NCBI RefSeq assembly: GCF_018642165.1
Contig: NZ_JAHHZM010000004.1
Location: 62,001-126,000 of the forward strand
DNA length: 64,000 bases
From: Echinicola shivajiensis
GTDB taxonomy: Bacteria; Bacteroidota; Bacteroidia; Cytophagales; Cyclobacteriaceae
Reading direction: 5' to 3'
Shown: positions 54,913 through 62,600 of the stretch, one piece after another
How the letters are laid out: the number at the start of each line of letters is the position of its first letter
How positions within the stretch are numbered: the first letter of the stretch is position 1
Notes under the pieces: generated by a model
The model's database searches: none
Told to the model about the DNA's origin: nothing
Seen by the model: only the letters and a program-made list of their open reading frames with translations
Position numbers and translations under genes: made by a program

Positions 54913-55515
54913 ATGCAGGAGTTCTTTGGTGCTTTAGGCTTCGATGACAAATTGTTTACTTATGTCATCATGCCGATTTTGATATTCTTGGCTAGAGTAG
55001 GGGATGTCACTATTAATACGCTTCGAATAATGTTTGTGCTGAATGGTAAGAAGAACATTGCTCCTATTTTAGGCTTTTTTGAAGCCTTAATTTGGTTGTT
55101 AGCCATAGGGCAGATATTCCAAAATATTGACAATCCCCTATCTTATATAGCTTATTCTGGAGGATTTGCTGCAGGAACCTATATGGGTATGGTAGTTGAG
55201 GAGAAGTTAGCCTTGGGTAGGGTTTTGGTAAGGGTAATTACTAAGGAGCCTATGCCGGAGCTTATTGAGTTTATGAAGGAAAAAGACTATCGTTTCACCA
55301 GTGTAGGTGCCGAGGGAAGATACGGTAAGGTGAATCTCCTTTTTACGGTGATGAAGAGAGATGCCTTGAAAGAGTTTGTAGATAAGGTGAAACAATGTAA
55401 TGACAAGGCATTTTATACCATTGAAAGTGTTAAGAAAATTAGTGAAGATGACTTTAATATGATGGAGGATCGCCCAAGGTTTACAGCAAGGATTTTTAAT
55501 AGGGAAAGAAAATAG
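54913..55515 (+). CDS. DUF2179/UPF0316 membrane protein
   Basis: This 200-residue protein has three N-terminal transmembrane helices (FLARVGDVTINTLRIMFVL, the UPF0316 signature) and a soluble C-terminal DUF2179 domain (about 105-185, GRVLVRVITKEP and ITKEPMPELIEFM through KVNLLFTVMKRD). The family is related to the YitT group of inner-membrane proteins of unknown function. It overlaps no neighbour; the HEAT-like gene starts 9 nt after its stop. Confidence 0.88.
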   Translation: MQEFFGALGFDDKLFTYVIMPILIFLARVGDVTINTLRIMFVLNGKKNIAPILGFFEALIWLLAIGQIFQNIDNPLSYIAYSGGFAAGTYMGMVVEEKLALGRVLVRVITKEPMPELIEFMKEKDYRFTSVGAEGRYGKVNLLFTVMKRDALKEFVDKVKQCNDKAFYTIESVKKISEDDFNMMEDRPRFTARIFNRERK

Positions 55516-55524
55516 TGTATAAGC

Positions 55525-56043
55525 ATGGATGTTCTTTTACACTTGCAAGAAGGGTATTCTAAAACCCGTTCTATGGAGGTGGTCAAGTATGTCGGAGATG
55601 ATAAAGACCGGTTTGCCCACTTGTTTGATGTTTTTGTGAAGAGTTCCTATAGGATAAGTCAAAGAGCTGCCCATCCAATAGCGTTGATTGTAGAGCGAAA
55701 CCCGGTTCTTTTGTTGCCATATTATACAGAGGTTATTGATTTGCTTAAGAGATCTGATGTACATGATGCAGTGAAGCGGAATATTTTTAGGATGCTTCAA
55801 AATCAAGATGTTCCCATGAAATTTGAGGGGGAGATACTTGATTTGGCTTTTGCTTTTTTGGTCGACAATAAGCAGCCCATAGCAATTCGGGTATTTTCGA
55901 TGCAGGTAGTGTTTAATCTTTCGGTAAAATATCCTGAAATCAAAGAGGAATTAAGGATTGTTTTGGAAGATATGTTGCCTTATGGTTCTGCAGGTATAAG
56001 GAACAGGGCTAAAAAGATCCTTTCAAAGCTTGATGTTGCCTAA
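55525..56043 (+). CDS. HEAT/ARM-like helical repeat protein, unknown function
   Basis: This 172-residue all-helical soluble protein has repeats in which helices such as MEVVKYVGDDKDRFAHLFDV and YTEVIDLLKRSDVHDAVKRN alternate in HEAT/ARM fashion, with IAIRVFSMQVVFNLSVKYP in the middle. Such repeats bind proteins. No catalytic motif is present. It is encoded right after the DUF2179 gene (9-nt gap) and its stop overlaps the converging ACC-deaminase-like gene by 4 nt. Confidence 0.78.
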   Translation: MDVLLHLQEGYSKTRSMEVVKYVGDDKDRFAHLFDVFVKSSYRISQRAAHPIALIVERNPVLLLPYYTEVIDLLKRSDVHDAVKRNIFRMLQNQDVPMKFEGEILDLAFAFLVDNKQPIAIRVFSMQVVFNLSVKYPEIKEELRIVLEDMLPYGSAGIRNRAKKILSKLDVA

Positions 56044-56948
56044 AGTGATTCTTTGTGCCGTTGGTTGAATCCTTTGATTCCCTGTAATCCTCCAGAGTGG
56101 ATAATTAAAACTTTGCTCCCAGAAGGGAAATAGCCTTTTTTAATTAAGTCAAACACGCCATAAAACAGCTTTCCTGTGTACACTGGATCCAGTGGGATAT
56201 TGTGCTCATTTTTGAAGTTTTTGATGAATTCAATTAATGCTGGTTTATGTTTGGCATATCCACCAAAGTGATAGTCTGTGAAGATTTCCCATGAGCATTT
56301 TGGATGAATCTGCTGAGTTTCTAGCAGCTCGTTTATCTCATTGATTATAAAACTGCCTTTTAAAGATGAGAAGCCCAGGACTTTTTGTTTTTCCGCAGCC
56401 GATGCAAGCAATCCTGCAATTGTTCCTCCAGTACCAATACTGGAACAGATATAGTCCATTTTGAGATCTTCCTGTTCAATGATTTCTTTGCAGCCTTTTA
56501 TGGCTAGTGCATTGGTACCTCCCTCGGGAATGAGATAGAACTTCCCAAACTGTTGGTGAAGGGAGTGGATGACCTCGGTTTGATTCTTTTTGCGGTAGGT
56601 TTCCCTGTCCATATAGGATAAGTGCATGCCGTTTTCTACAGCAGCCTGTAATGTGGGGTTGAGGGAGTTTTGCTTATCTCCCCTGATGATCCCAATGGCT
56701 TTTAAGTGGGCGGCTTTTGCTGCCGCTGCACTTGCTTGGATATGATTGGAATATGCTCCTCCAAATGTAAGTATGGTGTCATTTCCGGAATTTAAGGCTT
56801 CCTCTAAGTTGTATTTGAGTTTAAAAAATTTGTTTCCACTCACCAGTGGGTGGATCATGTCAAGTCTTTTTATATAGATTTCCAGATTTTGAGAAAGGCT
56901 TTCTGGAGTAATGATCTTTTGATTTGGGTATGGATTAGGAGTTATCAA
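56040..56948 (-). CDS. 1-aminocyclopropane-1-carboxylate deaminase / D-cysteine desulfhydrase-like PLP enzyme
   Basis: A 302-residue fold-type II PLP enzyme. The PLP Lys lies in HPLVSGNKFFKLKYNLEEAL (near residue 40), with the substrate loop LTFGGAYSNHIQASAAAAK and the phosphate-binding CSSIGTGGTIAGLLAS. Members either open ACC (an ethylene precursor) or desulfurate D-cysteine; distinguishing residues cannot be resolved reliably by eye. It is slightly shorter than the 330-340 of characterised members. A minus-strand TAATTTTG at 56979-56972 is a candidate promoter. Confidence 0.88.
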   Translation of the reverse strand: MITPNPYPNQKIITPESLSQNLEIYIKRLDMIHPLVSGNKFFKLKYNLEEALNSGNDTILTFGGAYSNHIQASAAAAKAAHLKAIGIIRGDKQNSLNPTLQAAVENGMHLSYMDRETYRKKNQTEVIHSLHQQFGKFYLIPEGGTNALAIKGCKEIIEQEDLKMDYICSSIGTGGTIAGLLASAAEKQKVLGFSSLKGSFIINEINELLETQQIHPKCSWEIFTDYHFGGYAKHKPALIEFIKNFKNEHNIPLDPVYTGKLFYGVFDLIKKGYFPSGSKVLIIHSGGLQGIKGFNQRHKESL

Positions 56949-56971
56949 GAGATAATATTTTTTATTTCATT

Positions 56972-56979
56972 CAAAATTA
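56972..56979 (-). promoter_or_regulatory. Possible promoter of the ACC-deaminase-like gene
   Basis: The minus strand reads TAATTTTG here. The start predicted near 56965 gives a leader of about 17 nt before the ATG at 56948. No strong -33 element is seen. Confidence 0.4.
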
Positions 56980-57003
56980 TCAAAAACTTTATGATTAGTC
57001 CTG

Positions 57004-57011
57004 TATTTTTG
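57004..57011 (+). promoter_or_regulatory. Possible rluD-type promoter next to the start codon
   Basis: TATTTTTG matches TAnnTTTG and ends 4 nt before the ATG at 57016. A start 5-7 nt downstream would fall at the ATG, giving a nearly leaderless mRNA. The -33 region is weak. Confidence 0.4.
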
Positions 57012-57015
57012 CAGG

Positions 57016-58056
57016 ATGAGAGAAGAATTGGAAGACGAAATTTTTGAAAATGAGGAAGATGGTCTATACGAGCATTTAAGGATAGAGGTAGATAAGGGGC
57101 AAGCGGCCATTCGTATAGATAAGTTTTTAACCGACAAGGTAGCCAATGCTACCAGAAATAAAGTACAGCAATCTATTGACAGCGGCTCTGTCAAGGTAAA
57201 TGACAAAGCGTGTAAGTCTAATTATAAGATTAAGCCTGGAGATGTGATTACTTTGAGCCTAGCTGCAGAACCAAAGGAAACGGAGGTAATACCTGAAAAG
57301 ATAGATCTTGACATCATTTATGAAGATGATCACTTATTGGTGGTGAATAAACCAGCGGGAATGGTAGTCCATCCTGCGCATGGCAATTGGACAGGGACTT
57401 TGGTGAATGGCTTGGTGTACTATTTTAACCAATTGCCTGAATTGCCCGGTAATACTGGTAGGCCTGGTTTGGTTCATAGAATTGATAAAGATACCAGTGG
57501 TTTATTAGTGATTGCAAAATCCGAAAAGGTCATGACAGACCTTGCTAAGCAATTTTTTAACCATAGTATTGAGCGTACCTATATAGCCTTGGTTTGGGGC
57601 GAGCCTGAGACTGATGAGGGGACTGTAAATGCTCATGTAGGTAGAAGTGTAAAAGATCGTAAGGTGATGAGTACTTATCCTGATGGAGAATCCGGTAAGC
57701 ATGCAATTACCCATTGGAAAGTTTTAAAGCGATTAAGGTACGTTTCTTTGCTACAGTGTAATTTGGAAACTGGCCGTACTCACCAAATACGTGCACATAT
57801 GAAGTATCTTGGACATCCTTTATTTAATGATCAAATGTATGGAGGGGACAAGATCAGGAAGGGGACACAGTTCTCTAAGTACAAGGCTTTTATCCAAAAT
57901 TGCTTTAAAGAGCTTCCAAGACAAGCATTGCATGCAAAATCTTTGGGGTTTGTCCATCCTATTAGCAGGGAGTTTATGCAGTTTTCTACGGATTTACCTA
58001 ATGATATGCAAGTAGTAGTGGATAAATGGGAGAATTATGTAAAATTTGATATTTAG
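57016..58056 (+). CDS. RluA/RluD family 23S rRNA pseudouridine synthase
   Basis: This 346-residue enzyme isomerises uridines in 23S rRNA. An S4 RNA-binding domain (about 30-90, IRIDKFLTDKVANATRNKV) is followed by the catalytic domain with Asp in LVHRIDKDTSGLLVIAK (about 160) and the later QCNLETGRTHQIRAHM and HPLFNDQMYGG. Length and layout match RluD. An acidic N-terminal extension (EELEDEIFENEEDG) is typical of the phylum. A terminator-like hairpin includes the stop codon, and the tRNA-like array begins about 250 nt downstream. Confidence 0.95.
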   Translation: MREELEDEIFENEEDGLYEHLRIEVDKGQAAIRIDKFLTDKVANATRNKVQQSIDSGSVKVNDKACKSNYKIKPGDVITLSLAAEPKETEVIPEKIDLDIIYEDDHLLVVNKPAGMVVHPAHGNWTGTLVNGLVYYFNQLPELPGNTGRPGLVHRIDKDTSGLLVIAKSEKVMTDLAKQFFNHSIERTYIALVWGEPETDEGTVNAHVGRSVKDRKVMSTYPDGESGKHAITHWKVLKRLRYVSLLQCNLETGRTHQIRAHMKYLGHPLFNDQMYGGDKIRKGTQFSKYKAFIQNCFKELPRQALHAKSLGFVHPISREFMQFSTDLPNDMQVVVDKWENYVKFDI

Positions 58057-58090
58057 AGTTATTGGTTGAGAAATACATAACTCTTAAACT
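58055..58090 (+). terminator. Terminator-like hairpin after the pseudouridine synthase gene
   Basis: AGAGTTAT (58055-58062) pairs with ATAACTCT (58077-58084), followed by TAAACTTTATT. The stem includes the stop codon. The U-tract is broken, so strength is uncertain. Confidence 0.55.
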
Positions 58091-58272
58091 TTATTATTGA
58101 GCATACGTTAGATAAATTATGCTTTTATTGAAATATTTGATTTTGGAAACTGTAATTTCATTATTGAGTTTTCAAAAAAGTAGTCTAATTCTAGGTGTGT
58201 AATCGATTGATTTATAATGTATAGTATTGTTTTTTAAAAAAAATGTAAAAATACGTTAAAACTTATTGAAAA

Positions 58273-58305
58273 TTTTTAACATTAAGGAATCTTGACGTAT
58301 CTTTG
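58273..58305 (+). promoter_or_regulatory. Promoter of tRNA-like unit 1
   Basis: TATCTTTG at 58298-58305 matches TAnnTTTG; a TTTTT run at 58273-58277, 20 nt upstream, may serve as the -33 element. Start is expected near 58312. Confidence 0.55.
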
Positions 58306-58344
58306 TGATATAATTAAAGAGGAAGAAGAGCTTCTTAATTGAAT

Positions 58345-58416
58345 TGTAAGGCGAATAATATCGCAATTGGAGGTAGTTAGAAATACTTAAAAGGTTCGAA
58401 TCCTTTTCTTACAACA
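58345..58416 (+). ncRNA. tRNA-like RNA, unit 1 (short, divergent)
   Basis: TGTAAGG (58345-58351) pairs with TCTTACA (58407-58413) as a 7-bp acceptor stem; T58344 and A58414 could add an eighth pair. A normal T arm follows the tRNA rule: AAAGG-TTCGAAT-CCTTT (58390-58406). Between them only 38 nt remain, enough for a small arm (CGA/TCG or AAT/ATT) and a hairpin AGGTA-GTTAGAAA-TACTT with an 8-nt loop containing TAG, but no variable arm. An alternative AATTG/CAATT pairing (58342-58346 with 58364-58368) competes with the acceptor. It ends ACA rather than CCA. It may be a minimal tRNA-like RNA or a decayed, chimeric relative of units 2 and 3, with which it shares the T arm and 3' flank. Confidence 0.55.
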
Positions 58417-58445
58417 GGTTATTTTGGGTTTATTGTTAATTGACT

Positions 58446-58479
58446 AAAGCTATGAGATTATGTTTCATAGCTTTTTTTT
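58446..58479 (+). terminator. Terminator of tRNA-like unit 1
   Basis: AAAGCTATGA (58446-58455) pairs perfectly with TCATAGCTTT (58465-58474), with a 9-nt loop, followed by a run of T. The first stem strand lies in a 40-nt stretch repeated after unit 2. Confidence 0.92.
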
Positions 58480-58701
58480 ATGTCTCTTTTTTAAGTTTTT
58501 AGAAACATGTTTGAGACATTTGATAGGATTCTGTAGCTAATCGAAAAATCAGGTAAGTAAGTTTGTTGTTTTAAAAGAAGAGCGATTGTTTTGATTTGTT
58601 CATAATCAGTGCTTTTTTTGGAATGATTTTATTGTTGAATATTCATTTATTATGTGTTTTTATTGTTGATAATGTAATATTTTATAATTTTTGTTGAATA
58701 A

Positions 58702-58733
58702 TTTGTGTATATTAACCCTATCTATTACCTTTG
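58702..58733 (+). promoter_or_regulatory. Promoter of tRNA-like unit 2
   Basis: TTTG at 58702-58705 and TACCTTTG at 58726-58733 are separated by exactly 20 nt, a full match to the Bacteroidota promoter. Start is expected near 58740, about 30 nt before the acceptor stem. Confidence 0.7.
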
Positions 58734-58771
58734 TATCATAAGGAAGAGATAAAAGGTCTTTTCATTTATAC

Positions 58772-58897
58772 TGTAGGATGTTGAAATTGGCAGACAAGCC
58801 CTCCTGTCTCGGGGGTGGGGAATCTGGGATAAAGCAAATATCGAGCTTGTATTTTGCCTAACTACTCCGTGGAGGTTCGAGTCCTTCTCCTACAGCA
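58772..58897 (+). tRNA. tRNA-like RNA, unit 2 (class II form with 55-nt variable arm, GTC in anticodon loop)
   Basis: Cloverleaf parts in order: acceptor TGTAGGA (58772-58778) with TCCTACA (58888-58894); U8-G9; a 3-bp D stem TTG/CAA with loop AAATTGGCAGA (58881-style numbering aside, 58781-58797), typical of tRNA-Leu; anticodon stem CCCTC/GGGGG around loop CTGTCTC (58804-58810), giving U33 and anticodon GTC at 58806-58808 but U at 37 instead of a purine; variable region 58816-58870 (55 nt); T arm GGAGG-TTCGAGT-CCTTC (58871-58887); discriminator G58895 followed by CA, not CCA. C58771 and G58895 could form an eighth acceptor pair. The variable arm has an outer GGGG/CTCC stem and a distal hairpin GCA-AATA/TATT-TGC with an AGCT loop. 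GTC would read Asp codons, at odds with the Leu-type body, so a non-decoding role is possible. Confidence 0.7.
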
Positions 58898-58926
58898 GGT
58901 TATTTTGGGTTTATTGTTAATTGACT

Positions 58927-58959
58927 AAAGCTATGGGATATTATTTCATAGTTTTTTTT
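58927..58959 (+). terminator. Terminator of tRNA-like unit 2
   Basis: AAAGCTATGG and TCATAGTTTT pair with two G-U wobbles; a run of eight T follows. It is the diverged copy of the unit 1 terminator, and the wobbles keep the stem. Confidence 0.85.
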
Positions 58960-59260
58960 ATGCCATTACTTTAAAGATGAGGCGCTTCTTGTTCTTGGTC
59001 AGCTTTACTTGTAATTCTTTTTTTAGTTTGCTTCCATGCTACTATTCAAATTAATGTTTAGCTGCTTCCAAATAAAAGTGTTTCTGTCAGTTTATAGTGG
59101 GTTTTTGATTTGGTGTATTTTGGTTTTGTGACTATAAAAACTGCTTCGTTAATAAATTGATAAAATTTTAGTTTAAAATTGATGTAAAATTAATGAAATG
59201 ATATTTTGAAGTGATTTTTAATGTTGAATGTGTAAATATTAACATAAAAAATTGATTATA

Positions 59261-59291
59261 TTTTAAAATATAAATGACTTTATTACCTTTG
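59261..59291 (+). promoter_or_regulatory. Promoter of tRNA-like unit 3
   Basis: TACCTTTG at 59284-59291 is identical to the unit 2 -7 element. A TTTT at 59261-59264, 19 nt upstream, may act as the -33 box. Start is expected near 59298. Confidence 0.6.
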
Positions 59292-59325
59292 AAGCATCAA
59301 ATAAGTCAAACGCGGCTTTTTAAAC

Positions 59326-59452
59326 TGTAGGGTGTTGAAATTGGCAGACAAGCCCTCCTGTCTCGGGGGTGGAGATTCTGGGATAAAGCACACATAGAGC
59401 TCTTGTGTTGCCTAACTTCTCCGTGGAGGTTCGAGTCCTTCTCCTACAGCCA
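59326..59452 (+). tRNA. tRNA-like RNA, unit 3 (class II form with 55-nt variable arm, GTC in anticodon loop, encoded CCA)
   Basis: Same architecture and same 124-nt length as unit 2: acceptor TGTAGGG (59326-59332) with TCCTACA (59442-59448, one G-U pair), D arm 59335-59351, anticodon arm CCCTC-CTGTCTC-GGGGG (59353-59369), variable region 59370-59424, T arm 59425-59441, discriminator G59449 and an encoded CCA at 59450-59452. The outer variable stem is GGAGA/TCTCC (59371-59375 with 59418-59422). The distal hairpin runs from 59388 to 59411 with a bulged T at 59408 and loop AGCT. About 11 bases differ from unit 2, and those in the distal hairpin preserve pairing. The complete CCA shows that this copy, at least, has a tRNA-type 3' end ready for aminoacylation or CCA-dependent binding. 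Confidence 0.72.
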
Positions 59453-59470
59453 GGTGTTAAATTAATTCAA

Positions 59471-59533
59471 AGAGAATGCTTTTATGGCAAGGAGAATGGG
59501 TAACCATTATGCATAGAAGCGTTCTCTTTTTTT
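59471..59533 (+). terminator. Terminator of tRNA-like unit 3
   Basis: AGAGAA (59471-59476) pairs with TTCTCT (59522-59527), GCTT (59478-59481) with AAGC (59517-59520), and TATG with CATA further in. Seven T follow. It is unrelated in sequence to the unit 1 and 2 terminators. Confidence 0.8.
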
Positions 59534-59616
59534 GTTTTTGGCAGGTGAGTAATTTTATCTTATGGTGCTTCTTTTTGAGGTGAATTAATTATAATTTGCT
59601 ATCTATACGATAGTAT

Positions 59617-62600
59617 ATGGCAGAAAAGAAAAAAGATAAGAAAAAGCTGAAACGGTCTCATAAGCGGATTATACGCATTTTTTCCATTACACTTTTTGCA
59701 TTAGGCATACTCCATGTGGGTGTGTATTTTGGATCTGATCTCCTGCTTAGAAATTATGTTCAGCGACAGGTGGAGGAAGCTTCTGGGGGACTTTATGAGG
59801 TTAATTTTGACCGCTTTCATCTTTCGATTTTTGAGAGAGGATTTTATTTTTCGGGATTTGTACTTTCCCCCACCCAAGAGGCATTGGATTCAGTGAGTCA
59901 AAAGCCCATCTATAAAATTCAAGCTCCCGAGATAGCTGTCAGATCCATTGGTTATGATTTTTCTAAAAAGGTGCTGAATATTGGTGTCATCCAGTTTGTG
60001 GAGCCCTCAGTGCAGTCAAAGCAAGATTTAGAAATAAGCGATGATTTTTCAGCTCAATCCAGATTAGAGCAGTTGTTGGTAGAAATTAAACGCTCTGTTG
60101 AAAAGGTCAACTTAGAGGAAATAATAATTGAGAACCTTTATGTAGAAAAGGCGGATCTGCTCATTGAGAATTTTGTGAGCCAAAAGTCCATTAAAGCGGA
60201 AAATACCAATTTCCATATTAAGGATATTTTGATGCTTAATCCTAGGGCAAAACCTACCCCTTTTAATGCAGCTGGTTTTAATTTTACTTTGGAAAATTTT
60301 GAAATGCTATTGGCTGATAGTGTCCATAATCTCCAGGCCAGTCAGATCCATGTCTCATCCTTGGATAATTATATCCAGGCTAAAAGTGTAATCCTGAGCC
60401 CTGATCTTAGCAAGGACAGGGAAGTCTATTACAGTATGATTTTGGATAATCTTGAATTGACCGATGCTGATATCAATCAAGTCTTTTATACCACAGATGT
60501 GAATGTGGGGAAATTGATGCTCAGAAACCCGAGCTTCTTGATGTACTCAGAGCTTTCCCCCCAGTCTGAAAGTGTGCTTCAAGATTATAGCTTATATCCT
60601 TTGATTCAGGATATTTTGGCCTCTATAAGTATTGATGATTTGACCATTGAGGATGGTGTGTATCTTCAAAGGGGGGTAGAGGATGAGTATAAAAACCGAA
60701 TTGAAGCTGATCGGATAGATTTTCGAATGAAGAAAGTCTATATAGGGCCAGAGGAAAAATCCAATCCGGATCAGTTTTTTTATGCAGATGATGCTGCCTT
60801 GGAACTATCTAATGTAAAGGTGGTATTGGCTGATGGAATTCATTGGATTACAGGTGATAAGGTCAGTATTTCTTCTTTTGATGATAGAGTGGATGTCGAG
60901 GGAGCTAAGGTTGAGCCTTTCAGAGATGCAGGAAAAGATGTTACCTTATTCGAAGTGGATATTCCCCGTTTCAGTTTGGAAGAGGCCAATTTAAAAAAGG
61001 TGTATAACGAAAGTGTTTTGGATATTGAGAACCTTTTGATCAGTCAGCCTTTTGTCAAATTTGTGAATATCCAAAAGAAAGAAGATCGAGCCCGAATGAA
61101 TACTATTCAGGAACTTAGCAAGGATTATTTAAGGGCCATCTATATTAAAAAGCTGGAATTGCAAGATGGGGAGATGGTCGTGGATAATAAACTGGATATA
61201 AATAAAGACAGTATTTCATTTCGGAAAGTAAGTTTTGTAATGGAGAATTTTGCTGTCGACGAAAGTACTGAAAGAGACAGTACGGCAAGATTTTTTATGG
61301 CAGAGGCATTACAGTTGGAATTGGATGACTATGCCATGAAATTGACTGATGATATTCACTTGTTCAAAGCCGATAAAATATTTATTGATACCAAGGCTCA
61401 AAGTTTACAGGTAAAGGGCTTGGGTTTTGAACCGATGCATCCAGAGAATGTGGAAGAAAATCTCCGAAGAGTAAATAAAAAATCAGTACTGGACCTCTCG
61501 ATTCCGGATATTTACTTACATGGAATAGATTTAAGGAAAGCGTATTTTGAGGAAAAACTGGAGGTAAAACGCATTGATGTAAATAGCCCTAATATTAAAC
61601 TGAGTCGCTATTTGGCAAGGCAGGAAGAAAGTGAGAAAGATAAGATTTATGATATTTATGATTTGGCAACCAGTTACTTTTCACACATCATTGTTGACTC
61701 AGTAAGTTTGAGTAATGGTTCAATCGCCTATGATAATTATGTGAGAGATAGAATCAAGACTTTTGCAGAAAATGACGTGTTCATCCATATCAAGAACTTT
61801 CATTTAGATAAGGATGTCTCTCCTAGGATGGCAGGCTCTTTATTTGCGGAGGAGCTGGATATAAGTTTGAACAATTATGTTTTTGATGTAGCCAATGGGA
61901 AATACAGTATGAGTGCTGATAGGATAAGCTATAATTCTTCAAAGGATGAATTGGTTACTCTCAATGTTAAATTGAGCCCGAACCGTAGTTCGGGGATGAA
62001 GTTGGCTCTTAGTGCTAATATTCCAAGTCTAAGTTTTAGGGGAGTAGATATGGAGGCTTTTCTTTTTGAAAATTCACTCTCCCTGTCTAAGGTGATGTTG
62101 GCTGATGCACAGGTTAATTTATTTATTGACAAACAGGCTGAACTGGACAGTGGGGAGGTAAAAAGTCAAGCAGGTAAGAATAGGAAATTACCTAAAAGGA
62201 TTGACTTAATAAGCATCGATACGGTGGAAGCTTCTAATGCCCATTTTAATGCCTTCTACAGTAGTGGGGGAGAGGAGAGAGAACTTATCAACACAGGAGT
62301 GAATTTGTCCTTTTATGGCTTGTTTTTGGATTCGGCCAAGTTGCAGCAAGGTGATATAGTTAGCTTCTTCGAAAACATGTCCATGGACATTGATGATTTT
62401 TCCTTGACACTTAATGATGGCATTCATAGAATAAATTTCAGTAGTGTTGGACTAAATACTAAAAGTGATGAGATCACTTTAGAAGATTTTAGGATAAATC
62501 CATTGATGCTTAATGGAAATATCGGCAGCCCCATAGTGGATGCCTACATTCCTAAGGTGAAAATCAAAACTTCCTCCTTAACAAGTTTTCAAGAGACTGG

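Noticed and set aside
58816-58870. Variable region of the tRNA-like RNA as an inserted intron
   Set aside because: At 55 nt it is far too short for a group I intron, the only self-splicing kind known in bacterial tRNAs of this type, and it lies in the variable region rather than the anticodon loop; the paired changes favour a stable arm.
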